Below, in pieces: positions 24,149 through 33,857 of a DNA stretch of 64,000 bases. Position 1 is the first letter of the stretch. Every line of letters starts with the position of its first letter. Below the pieces are notes generated by a model. The model saw nothing but the letters and a program-made list of their open reading frames with translations. It was not told where the DNA came from and did no database searches. The position numbers and the translations under genes are program-made. The stretch is from Carya illinoinensis (taxonomy: Eukaryota; Streptophyta; Magnoliopsida; Fagales; Juglandaceae). Location of the stretch: the NCBI RefSeq assembly GCF_018687715.1, contig NC_056754.1, positions 17,965,501-18,029,500 on the forward strand, given 5' to 3'.

Positions 24149-24577
24149 TTATAGAAATTTGAGGCTCTTTGCCTCAATCTTTAAACTCTCTTGCTCTTCA
24201 AAAATCTGCATGTCTTTCCTATCTAAAGGAGTAGTCACTCGAAAAGAAGAGTTAAGTAAAGATTTTAAATCTCTGTTCTCTCGCTTTACTGCTTCTATCT
24301 TCATGTTGGATTCCATAAGAAGCCTCTGAAGGATAGAAATATTCTCGTGGAGTTTGTCAACCCCACCAGTCCTGGAATGCAGTCGCTGAGAATATGCAAC
24401 AATGGCTGATGAGTATTGAGTACCGAGACTCACAAGCTCATAGATAAGTTCATTATCTGACTTATTAGTCAGATCATTATTGGATTGTATTATAGCACCT
24501 ACGGAAGAAGCATAAACAACTTGTGAACGAGGTGCAGAATACCTCATGTTTTGGTAATGAGAAGATTGCTGAGCCAT
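24149..24577 (-). CDS. Intact antisense ORF in the LTR retrotransposon, 142 residues, unknown family
   Basis: The one clean reading frame of the internal region, on the strand opposite to the retrotransposon. The product starts MAQQSSHYQNMRYSAPRSQV, is rich in Ser, Asn and Gln at the N-terminus, and has a helical, probably coiled-coil second half (VDKLHENISILQRLLMESN, then KIEAVKRENRDLKSLL). No signal peptide, membrane helix, zinc motif or known catalytic motif is visible, and I do not recognise the family. Upstream on its own strand are a TATA box (ctataaaag, plus coordinates 24678-24686, about 100 bp before the ATG) and a 19-bp direct repeat at 24764-24782 and 24809-24827. It could be a captured host gene, an antisense accessory ORF like those reported in some plant LTR elements, or a virus-derived piece. 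Confidence 0.55.
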   Translation of the reverse strand: MAQQSSHYQNMRYSAPRSQVVYASSVGAIIQSNNDLTNKSDNELIYELVSLGTQYSSAIVAYSQRLHSRTGGVDKLHENISILQRLLMESNMKIEAVKRENRDLKSLLNSSFRVTTPLDRKDMQIFEEQESLKIEAKSLKFL

Positions 24578-24677
24578 TGCAAAGTGAGTAAGCAGAAAGA
24601 GATTGCAGAGTAAGAATGCAGACTAATTTCAGAAAAGTGAAGAAGATGAGATGAGAAAGAAGATGAATTGAATAATT

Positions 24678-24827
24678 CTTTTATAGAGAAAATTATGACG
24701 AATCATCTCTCGTGAATCATTTCTCTACAAGAAACAAGAGCAATGTAGTATGATAGTTGCGGTGCCTGACAACTACAGAAGAACAAAGTAGTGTCATAGC
24801 TATGCGGCGCCTGACAACTACAGAAGA
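24678..24827 (-). promoter_or_regulatory. Candidate promoter of the antisense ORF
   Basis: Minus-strand TATA box ctataaaag (24678-24686) followed downstream by a pyrimidine-rich leader of about 100 bp to the ATG at 24577. Upstream is a direct repeat whose plus-strand core is gcctgacaactacagaag, twice, starting 45 bp apart. The layout looks like a small promoter with a duplicated upstream element. Function is inferred only. Confidence 0.4.
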
Positions 24828-25234
24828 CCTATAAAAATCATGCGCATCAGAGTTGTCTGGTCTAAAACAGAGGGCCACCGATTTAAAAAAAAAAAAACAG
24901 AGAGAGAGAGAGGATAACGGCTTAATTTTGATGAATTCTCTACTTACTTTGGTATTTACAAGAACACTTAAAGTATATCGCCTATGTGCTTTTAAAGAAG
25001 AGTTTCGGAAGATTATTTACTTGAAATTTTAGGTTTGGAGAGTGTGTCGATATAACTTGGCCAACATTGTGGAAAGAAGTATAATATAATTGTTGATTAA
25101 AATAAGAGAGTTAAGGAATGATATAATCTCAAAGGCAAATATATACGGGATAGACACCAGGTTGGTAAGCAACACATATTCCTTAACTTGTTATTTCTTA
25201 CTTACTTCGATTTCGAGGACGAAATCTTTTTTTT

Positions 25235-25245
25235 AGGAGGGGAGA
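25235..25245 (+). other. Polypurine tract
   Basis: AGGAGGGGAGA directly before the 3' LTR (which starts TGTAACAG at 25247), after ttcgaggacgaaat. This is the plus-strand priming site expected for a Ty3-type element. Confidence 0.85.
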
Positions 25246-25246
25246 T

Positions 25247-27436
25247 TGTAACAGCCCGTTAGAAATTTAATTGTGAAATTTCTATTAGCTTTAGGAACCT
25301 CGTGAAGACCCCATAAGTTTTCACGAATCCATTAATCGTATAGGTTTTAGTCTAACTACATAGTTAGTGTTATTATTTACTATGGTATCTGAAGTGTGTT
25401 TTTGATTATTGGAAATAGTTAGAAGTGTCAAAATGTATTATGGTTTGTGCCATTAGACTCGGAGGGTTATTTAAGGTCTTATGGCGCAATAACACTTTTT
25501 CATATTTTCGGACGAAACATCTGTTCAAAACTGTAGATATTATTGGATAAAAATATCTTAAACTAATTTTGTGGATATTTTTGATAAAAATATTTTAAGC
25601 TAATTTCGTGGATATTATTGGGTAAAAATATCTTGAGTTGATTTTTATAGATATTATTAGGTAAGAGAGTCCTACACTCCACTCTCACTCCGGGTAAGAG
25701 AGTCCTACACTTAACTCTCACTTCGGGTAAGAGAGTCCTACACTTAACTCTCACTCCAGTCTCATCTCTTCCATATCTCATCCATAAGTATCTCCAGTCA
25801 CCCCTCCCCACGAAATTATCTTCATTTATACTTTCCATTAAAAGAATATCAAACACTCTCTCTCGGACAGCTTTTAGGAGTTCTTTTGCACGCCCATTTC
25901 GAAGCTTTTATAAGTGTTTTATCATAAAGTCTCCTTCATATAAGTTATTACTTTTTTAGTCTAGTTTACATGGATATCTTATTTGTCCCATTTGAAGATC
26001 ATTTGGTCAGTAAAATATTATGTAAACTATAAAAAGGTCATTCTGGGAGATAAACTGGAGAATATGTTATGGTTTGGAGTTTTTGACCAAGCTAATGGAT
26101 AAATATTGGTTCGAAATTTTTATGGAGTATTGTTAACATGTATATATGACTATTGGTTGAGGATTTTTGCATGATTAAAGGTTTTGATGAAAGATTTTTT
26201 TAGATTTAGAAACTTAAAAACTGGAAGAAGACAAACAGTTTCTGTTTTGAGAAAGTTTAACTCTTTGGTGGTCTAAACCTATTCTAATGACTTTGATAAT
26301 TTTATTGGAGGATACTAAGCATCTTATATACATGTTATATTATTATTTTGAAGATATTTGATATTAGTTTCAAAGATATGAAATTTTATGCAAAGAGATA
26401 TTCAAATAAGCCAAAGTGTGGATGTTCTTGGCTAAATTTATGTTTTGGTTAATTTTTAACCATGTGATCTTGAATTAGAAGCTTATATATGTTTTAGGAC
26501 ATCTTTTTAAACCATGTGATGGTTTGGTTTGAAGATCACATATTTATAAGTCATAGATCAAAAAGTTAATCAAAACAAGTTGGAAACAAAAATCAATGGA
26601 AATAGCATATAAGAATTTCGGCCCTATGGAGTTTTAATAGTTGTGATTAGTTTTAAATTTTTCTAAATTTATATTTGAGTTAAGGATAAAATTTACATGA
26701 GACATGTAAATTTTGGTGACTTTTGGAGTTAGTATGCAAAATCCTTAAGTTATGGGTAAAACGGTCATTTTCCTACATGTAGAGAGTAAAATGGAAATTT
26801 TACTCTTTAAATTAGTATTTTTCATATTTCAAATTATTAGTGATTTAGTGCTAACTTTTAGAATCACTAATTACAGTTTCTCGTGATCGCGCTTAAGGTT
26901 TTATAAGAAACGCGGAGATCGAGGTAAGTTAGCTTTTAACTTACTAGCAGTCTACTGTGTATGTGTGCTAAGTAAACGAACTACAATGTATGTATGTGTG
27001 TTATCATATATGTCATGCCATGCCAAGTTATCACGTAATTGTCTATTATATAGAATTAGGAGCTGATCAACTAGACACAGTTGACAAAGCGACGGTGCGA
27101 CGTCAATGTTAATATAGTAGTTAACGTAAATTACTACTTGTACAATGGAGTTGCATCTTTAGTACTTTTTGGATCATAACCATTTTTGGACTAGTGTTGT
27201 GATTTGTTCAATGAGTCTTTATGTATGAAGTATGTTTTAAGCATTTGGGATATTTTCAATTTGGTGCATAGTATTGCTAAAGAAAAAAATTATCCGTTGG
27301 GAATATTGCATAATGTTAGATGCATGTTAGGAACATTGCATCTTTTATGTCATGAACGGGGGCAAGTAACTTTGTGTTGCATGTCTCGACGCTTCAAATG
27401 TCCGTTCGATCCCAAAAGGAATTTGGGGGCGTCACA
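25247..27436 (+). repeat. 3' LTR, 2,190 bp, with an 842-bp deletion
   Basis: Matches 19951-22982 closely on both sides of the deletion, with scattered single-base differences. The deletion joins at AGAATT, a six-base word present at both break points in the 5' LTR (21756-21761 and 22598-22603). 3,032 minus 2,190 equals exactly the 842-bp distance between those two words, so apart from this event the LTRs have no net length difference. Confidence 0.9.
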
Positions 27437-27747
27437 GCTCAAGGTAAGGATGGCACCCTAACCCTTATACAATCCCAAGCACTTTGAGTAGTAAAATTAC
27501 TATCATTTTTCTGTTTCCAGATTAAAATATCTTGTCCCTCCTTCCATCTTGCTAAAAAATGATACAATTCACTAGCTGTTTGCTAACCGACTAAGCTCTC
27601 TAAAAGAGGAACATCCCAGCCATTCTCAATGCGACACTCTTTAATCTTCAACAAAGGATTTTCAATCACCAGATACTGATGTTTAAGAAGCCCCCCTTTT
27701 CCTAGTTGTCAAACCAGAATGAAATATTACCCTCACGCACAAGCCAC

Positions 27748-29570
27748 TTAGAATAAGATAAGACACAATAGACTTCCAAAATTGAGTGCCGTTATTAGGA
27801 GCCGGAAAAGATAAATGCTTGCCCCTAACGTACTTTCCTTTAAAGAAATATGCCTAGAAAAGATTGACCTGAAATTAAATGCCAATTTCATATGAAGGGC
27901 CCTTTGCATATCCCTGAAATCTTGAATACCTAGACCTCCTTCATCTATAGGTTTACAGATTTTGTTCCAAGCCACCCAATTTCTCTTATCTTTACCATCA
28001 GTTTCACCCCAAAAGAAGGAACTCAAAAGCCTATTCAGCGACTTAATCACAACCATAGGAACATGTAAAACAGATAAAAGGTGATTAGCCATACTAGACA
28101 AAACATGATGTACAAGGATAGTTCTACTACCAGCATAAAGTAGCTTCATCTTCCAACCCGCAATTTTCTTTTTTAACTTTATCCAATAAATTACCAAAAT
28201 CACTAGCCTTAAGTCTACCAACAATGATTAGTACCCCCAAGTATTTGAATGGAAAACCCCTTCAGAAAAACCAGCAATACATAGAATGTTTCTCTTCCTA
28301 GCAAGATGAATAAATTTAGAAAAATAAATAGCACTCTTATCTTTATTAAGAGCCTGACCCAACCAACTTTCATAAGTATTCAAAACCTGCATCAAAGCTC
28401 TCAAGGACCTCTGGCTACCATTAGCAAAAATAACTATATCATCAGCATACATAAGATGTGATACAAGAGGAGTACCTCTAGCCTGAGAGAACTGTCCAAT
28501 TTTTTTTATTATCAAAAGATTGCTTAATGAGGCGAAGAGAGTTTCTTGCATAACAATGACCAGATATGGCGAAAGAGGGTCACCTTGTCGTAGACCACAT
28601 TCTCTTTTAAAGAAACCCAAAGGAGTGTCATTCATCATGATAGAGAACCACGGCGAAATGATGTAAGATTTAATTAACTCACAAGCATTAGCGAAAAGTA
28701 TCCAAGACATAAAGAAGGAAAGACAATCCACTCTGTCATATGCCTTGGACATATCTAACTTGATAACTACATTTCCCCCACTAGTATTTTTATTGATAGA
28801 GTGAACCATCTCTTGGGTTAAATTGATATTTTCAAATATGCTATGACCAAGAAGAAAAGCCCATTGTTCCTGAGAAACCATCTTAGCAAGCATTTTAGTC
28901 AGACGGGCAACAAGGATCTTAGAACATATCTTATAAAACACCAAATAATGGCTAATAGGCCTGAATTTGTCAAAACCATTAGGCTTATCCACTTTAGGGA
29001 TCAAGACAATATAGGAAGCAGTGAAGAACCAAGGAAGGGATTTAGTTTGGAAGAACTTGGAAGTGGCTTCCAATAAATCCTCCTTAACTATATCCCAACA
29101 GGTTCTAAAAAAAAATCAGAACCGAATCAATCAAGGTTAGGGCTACTCTCAATAGGATTACTGAACAGAGAATCCTTAATCTCCTCAAGAGATGGAACTT
29201 TACAAATCAACATATTTTCTTCATCAGAAATCACAAGTGAAATTAAATAATTTAAACAAGGCAAATTACGATTACTACTATAACCCATGAATTGATGAGA
29301 ATAATCAACAGCGACATTATAAATCTCAACAGGAGTATGTAAAATAGTACCATCAACCAAACTCATGTCCATAACCCGATGACGCTTCTTAGAATTCAAG
29401 ATAGCATGAAAAAATTTTGAATTTTGATCCCCATCTTTCAGCCAGTTCTTGTTAGCCATATGAGAGAGATGAATATCCTTTCTACCCAACGAGATCGAAA
29501 GCTCCATCTTGGACACCATGAGGTCATTATCATCCTCAGAATTAAAGCAAACTTGAAGACTGTTTTCCAA
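27748..29570 (-). pseudogene. LINE reverse transcriptase domain
   Basis: The minus-strand frame 29073-28228 (281 codons) is the longest preserved part. It has FRPIS (start of RT), KLDMSKAYDRV with the first catalytic Asp, GLRQGDPLSPYL, and the active-site box YADDIVIF. The preceding linker lies at 29570-29127 and the thumb/connection region at 28224-27748 (GGRT-like region, then NRLLSSFFWGETDGKDK and KPIDEGGLGIQD, typical of plant LINEs). At least two breaks separate the three frames. It copies LINE RNA onto nicked target DNA when intact. Confidence 0.85.
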
Positions 29571-29599
29571 TCTATCAATCCGTTACTCTAATTCATGAA

Positions 29600-30440
29600 T
29601 GATTACATTAGTTCTACCAAAGACATTCTGATTCCACATCCGTAAAACCACCTTTAGTCTTTTTTAATTTAAAAGACAGTTTATGCATACCACAACCAGT
29701 GCATTCTTGATTCCACACCCCTTCTACAAGACAAAGAAAACCAATATGAACTGACCACATAAACCAAAATCTAAAAAGACTAGGCCCATACCAGAACGGG
29801 TCTTCTCCCGTTTGAATCACTAACGGAGCATGATCCAAAGTTGTTCAAGGCAACACCTAATAAAAAACAGTCGAAAAATAGTTAAGTAAATTGGCATCAA
29901 TAAAACATCTATAACCTTGCCTAGCTCCTAGCCAAACTGCCTTGGCCATTACACCAAGTCATCTCCAGCAAACCACAATTTTGAATATAGAGATTAAAAC
30001 CCTCAATCGCAAAAAATTGACGTGGGAGTCCATCTCTTCTCTCGGAGTCATCTTTAATAATATTAAAATCATCACATATAATCCACGGAAGATTATTGCT
30101 ATCACTCGCCTCCAAATCCTCCCAAAGAAATTTCATCTCATATTGGCTACACTTAGCATACACAATAGTGAGAATAAAAACATGGCCATTCTCTTCAACT
30201 TTAACAGTTACAAACTGACTAGAACCTACCACCCATTGTACTGAAACAATAGAGCTCTATAAAAGCCATATTTTGCCCTCGTGAACTTCATTCGTCAAGA
30301 GAAAATCATAATTAAAGTTCCTCAAATAACTAGGAATACAATCCTCCATTAAAAAAGGCTCCGCCAATGCTAAAATGCTAGGCTTATATTTGCAAGTAAT
30401 TTTTTTCAATCGCAGTTGAGAGGTTCCCACTCTCCTTATA
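29600..30440 (-). pseudogene. LINE apurinic endonuclease domain
   Basis: Minus-strand fragments of the endonuclease/exonuclease/phosphatase fold that nicks target DNA for LINE insertion. An N-terminal part (LRLKKITCKYKPSILALAEP) starts near 30420. The central strand PWIICDDFNIIKDDSERRDG (30232-29921) corresponds to the conserved G/D-DFN motif. The C-terminal DHAPLVI motif is at 29838. Stops between them break the frame. Confidence 0.7.
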
Positions 30441-30894
30441 TTCTAAAAAATAATCGGACTAATTATAAGTTAAGTTTAAAAGGGCGAGTTACCGCCCTAG
30501 TGGAACTCCTCTTCAGGAACTTGCCATCTACATGCTTAGGAATTTCAGAATCCGTACTATAATCTTTTTGCATGTCTTCCTTCATCTTATCCCTCTCCAC
30601 TTCTTGTATGGATTGCACTTCATCAAGAGTTCCCATGTTAATTTCCTCCAAAGTTGTTTCCTTTAACCCATCTCCCTTGAATCCTACGGACCCAGGTTAC
30701 ACCAACTGACCATCCTCAAATTCCCCTATGTCACCCACCACTTGTGTATTTTCTATGGTCCCTTTTCTTCAGTGCACCACGGGTTGACCAATAGGCATAA
30801 TTGACGGCTTCATTTTCATTGCAATCTGTCCATCCGCATCACGTTGCTTCCCCATGGACCCATTACATGTTGCTGCATGGCTACTACAAGTTGC

Positions 30895-32416
30895 AGTTGA
30901 ATCCAATGTTTCAAGGTTCATGTAATTATACATCTACACATTGATTTTGATGATAACAAATGAATTCAAAGAATAAATAAGTCTCAAACTCAAGTTGTCT
31001 ACACAATGAAGTCAAGAACATCAAGGAACCAAGCATGAGCAAGAAGGGAACAAGTTCACATTAAAACTCATAAAGTAATGTTGTAAATCTCTTAAAAATT
31101 TGAAATTAGGATTAAAGCTCAAAATTAATATTTTATCATAAATAATTAAAATACATTTTTCACATGTGCATGAATATTTTAAAAATTAAATTTGAAAATT
31201 TTGAAAGATAATTAATTGTCATCTTTAACATGTGCATGACATGATTAAAGGTTTGAATTTTGAAAATATTAAAAAAGATTGATTGTCATCTTTTACATGT
31301 GTATACTTTATTTAAATATTTTTAAAAGTGATTGATGCTCTTTTTGACTTATGCAAAAAATATATGATTTTGTTTGAAAATTTTGAAAATATTGAAGATG
31401 ATTGATTGTTATCTTTCACATGTGCATGCTTTATTTGAATATTTTTAAAAGTAATTGATACTCTTTTTGACTTATGAAAAAAGTAGATGATTTTGTTTGA
31501 AAATTTTGAAAATATTAAAGATAATTGATTGTCATCTTTCACATGTGTATGCTTTATTTGAATATTTTCAAAAGTGATTGATGCTCTTTTTGACTTATGT
31601 AAAAGGTAGATGATTTTGTTTGAAAATTTTGAAAAGTAAATAGTACTCATTTTGTCATATGCAAAAAGTAAAAAGGTTAGGTTTAAAATTTTTGAAAAGT
31701 GAATGATGTTGTCTTTGACAAATGAAAAAAAAGAAACTTTTATTTGAATTTTTTGAAAAATTGAATAATGTTATCTTTGACATGTGAATCTTTTAAATTT
31801 GAAGACGAAGTCTCATATGCCTATAAATAGATCATTTGAGAGTTTCACATTTATAATACTAAGACCATACAACATTTATTCAAAACTTTCATTCTCTCTT
31901 CTATAAGTTTTGAGCCTTAATCTTTGTTCATTTTGAAAGAGATAGTTTACGTTGTATTGTTCTTATTTCACTCATTGATGAGTGTTTTCTGATAACTTAC
32001 TCATTATCAGCTCTTATATCAGTAAAATGGTGTGTATAACCATTGTGTGTGTAGAAAGTGTTCTACATAGGGAATAGTTGAATTACCACGTGTAAAGTGA
32101 TTGTAAGTGTAGAGGGTGTTTTACATGGATTCTTTGTAGCGGTGTTCTTTAAATGTGTAATAGGATTCTATCTCCACATGAAAAAAGTTGAATAGTAAAT
32201 TTGGGGATTCTCAAGTGGTAGCTTGAGGCAAGGACGTAGGCAGTGGAGCCGAACCTCGTTAACATACTGAGTTTGTTTCTTTCTTACTCTTAATCTTTAT
32301 ATTTATTATTGTTTCGTATTTTATTTATATTTTATATTGTGTATTTGATTTATAATTGTTAATTTTTAAATACAACTCAATTTAACCCCCCTCTTGTGTT
32401 AGTCATCTCGGCAACA
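30895..32416 (+). mobile_element. Solo LTR inserted in the LINE
   Basis: About 1,522 bp. The left end reads aGTTGAATCC (canonical TGTTG with the first base changed) and the right end GGCAACA, so the terminal inverted repeat is TGTTG/CAACA. Flanks are gttgc (30890-30894) and attgc (32417-32421), a 5-bp duplication with one mismatch. Familiar LTR landmarks are tttgatgataacaaatgaa near the left, aggcaaggacgtaggcag and a ccccctcttgtgtta string near the right. No primer site or internal domain follows, so unequal recombination between two LTRs probably removed the body. A tandem array lies inside (31180-31800). Confidence 0.65.
31180..31800 (+). repeat. Tandem array inside the solo LTR, unit about 120 bp
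   Basis: Three well-matched units of roughly 115-120 bp between about 31280 and 31640, plus decayed units on both sides. Each contains gattgattgtcatctttcac, a catgtgyatgctttatttga word, then gctctttttgacttatg and gattttgtttgaaaattttg. The array gives a repetitive minus-strand frame (31650-31312) that I do not regard as a protein. Confidence 0.65.
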
Positions 32417-32660
32417 ATTGCTTCTCCACTTCCACTTGCACCACTTTTTCACAAGACTCACTCGTTCCCAGAGAGGCCTTATAAACCACCATCAGAAAAA
32501 TCGGTTCTTTCTAAGTAGAGGGATCTACAATTTTAGAATCACCATTAATATCTTCCTATAAAACTTCAACTTCAGTCTTATCTAAATCTGATTGTAATGA
32601 AATTTCTAAACCACCAGCCTTTTCCACCATATCACTAGTCTCCTGCAACGTGCTTGACTC

Positions 32661-33515
32661 TCATTGTTCCAAGTTTGGCATTGCGGCAATTTCTAGATCA
32701 GAATCCGGCATGGCCTTCTCCCCTTTCGTAACCCATATCTGTCCAACTTTTCCTTTATTTTTTTGAGTCTCAAAACAAGTTCTACAATTCTTAGCATTAT
32801 GGCCTTGAACCTTACATTTGTTACAATATGCAGGGAGGGTCTCGTACATCACCTCCTATTGTCTACTCCGCGGCAACCCCGATCAGCCTATCTAGAAATA
32901 AGGAATAGGATCTCTTGAAGCATCAACCTCAATGCATACCTGTGCACCATCTGTTCTTGTCACACAAAGAGTTGGATTATCCTGACTAATAAACCGTCCA
33001 ATTGACGCCATAAGCATCTGAAGAACCGATTCATGAAAGAAGTTCGGGGGCAATACAGGCAAGAAAATCCAAACCGACACGCAAGAATGTTCATGTTCTT
33101 CATTAAAATCTAGTGTCCAAGCAAACGGCCGATAATTAACTCCATCAATCTCACAAGACTACCTAGATAGAGTCTTATTGAAATCACCCTCATTTGACAT
33201 TCTTATGAAAACATGTCCCACCCTTTGCATCGCTGAAACCACTGGGACAAAAGATAATCCCCAACGCGTGTGAATATAAGCTCTAATAGCATCAAGGGAA
33301 GGCCTTTATCTAAGGAACTTCAACACCAACAAGTAACGAAAAGGCAGTGTGGTTTTTTCAATTTCCTTTACCGAAAACAAGAAACATAGCTCACCATCAA
33401 TCAGTTTTGGTGGCTGAAAAGCAACGTCAATCTCTGGCAGCGATTGTGGCATTACAAAGACGAGATCAGTATACATTCTTGAGGGGCCTGCAGAGGCTGG
33501 CTCAACTGCCACCAT
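32661..33515 (-). pseudogene. LINE ORF1 remnant: DUF4283 and CCHC zinc knuckle
   Basis: Starts at 33515 (MVAVEPASAGPSRMYTD). Pieces resembling the plant LINE DUF4283 nucleic-acid-binding domain lie at 33515-33306 and 33080-32892 in different frames. A zinc knuckle CNKCKVQGHNAKNC (Cys-x2-Cys-x4-His-x4-Cys) follows at 32852-32661. ORF1 binds the element RNA. A further Glu/Lys-rich piece of the same ORF lies past the solo LTR at 30651-30463. Stops between the pieces make it non-functional. Confidence 0.65.
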
Positions 33516-33857
33516 GCAAGCTATGTAGAAAACCTAGCAAAAGAGCAAAACCCTAGCAGAGCAGAAGAAAGATATTTTAGGAAACAAAAACTAAACAAAG
33601 AAAGTTGAATAATTAGATCCTCTTACATTACATTTATTTCTTAATAAAAGTACAATATGTTTGTGTCCAAATATACAACAACTATGCCAAGAGTCTATGG
33701 CATATGACCCGGTTCTCTAAATAGAAAATTTGAATTCAAAATCCCCCGCCCATTATATATATATATATATATAACAAAAAAAAAAGTACAACAACTGCAA
33801 TAAAAGAATAAGAATTGCAACCCGAAAAAAGCAGAAACAATGTGGGAATAAATCTAA

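Larger units (their letters stand above)
19951..27436 (+). mobile_element. LTR retrotransposon, internally deleted (LARD-like), Ty3-type ends
   Basis: 7,486 bp, plus orientation, inserted in the LINE. Both LTRs begin TGTAACAGCCCG and end GGGGGCGTCACA. Flanks are gccca (19946-19950) and gctca (27437-27441), a 5-bp duplication with one mismatch. A primer binding site (22986-22997) and polypurine tract (25235-25245) are correctly placed, and the string ttcgaggacgaaat before the tract is typical of Ty3/gypsy elements. The internal region is only 2,264 bp. It holds a gag-like start (ATG about 23022), a degenerate zinc-knuckle piece (CFKKGHMTRD, near 23130), no reverse transcriptase or integrase, and an intact antisense ORF. 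It must have depended on enzymes supplied by another element. Confidence 0.9.
18587..33604 (-). mobile_element. L1-type LINE, full length but split by two later insertions
   Basis: Minus-strand non-LTR retrotransposon. Its 3' poly(A) appears as a T run from 18587. Immediately outside it lies ttgaacaattaga (18574-18586), and just beyond the 5' end lies ttgaataattaga (33605-33617), a 13-bp target duplication with one mismatch. Removing the LTR retrotransposon (19951-27436), the solo LTR (30895-32416) and their 5-bp duplications leaves about 6.0 kb, the usual size of plant L1 elements. Order on the minus strand: 5' UTR, ORF1-like DUF4283 region and CCHC knuckle, apurinic endonuclease, reverse transcriptase, zf-RVT zinc-binding region, RNase H, tail. 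All frames carry stops or shifts, so it is inactive. Confidence 0.88.

Noticed and set aside
31312..31650. Repetitive 112-codon minus-strand frame
   Set aside because: Translation of the tandem array of about 120 bp in the solo LTR.
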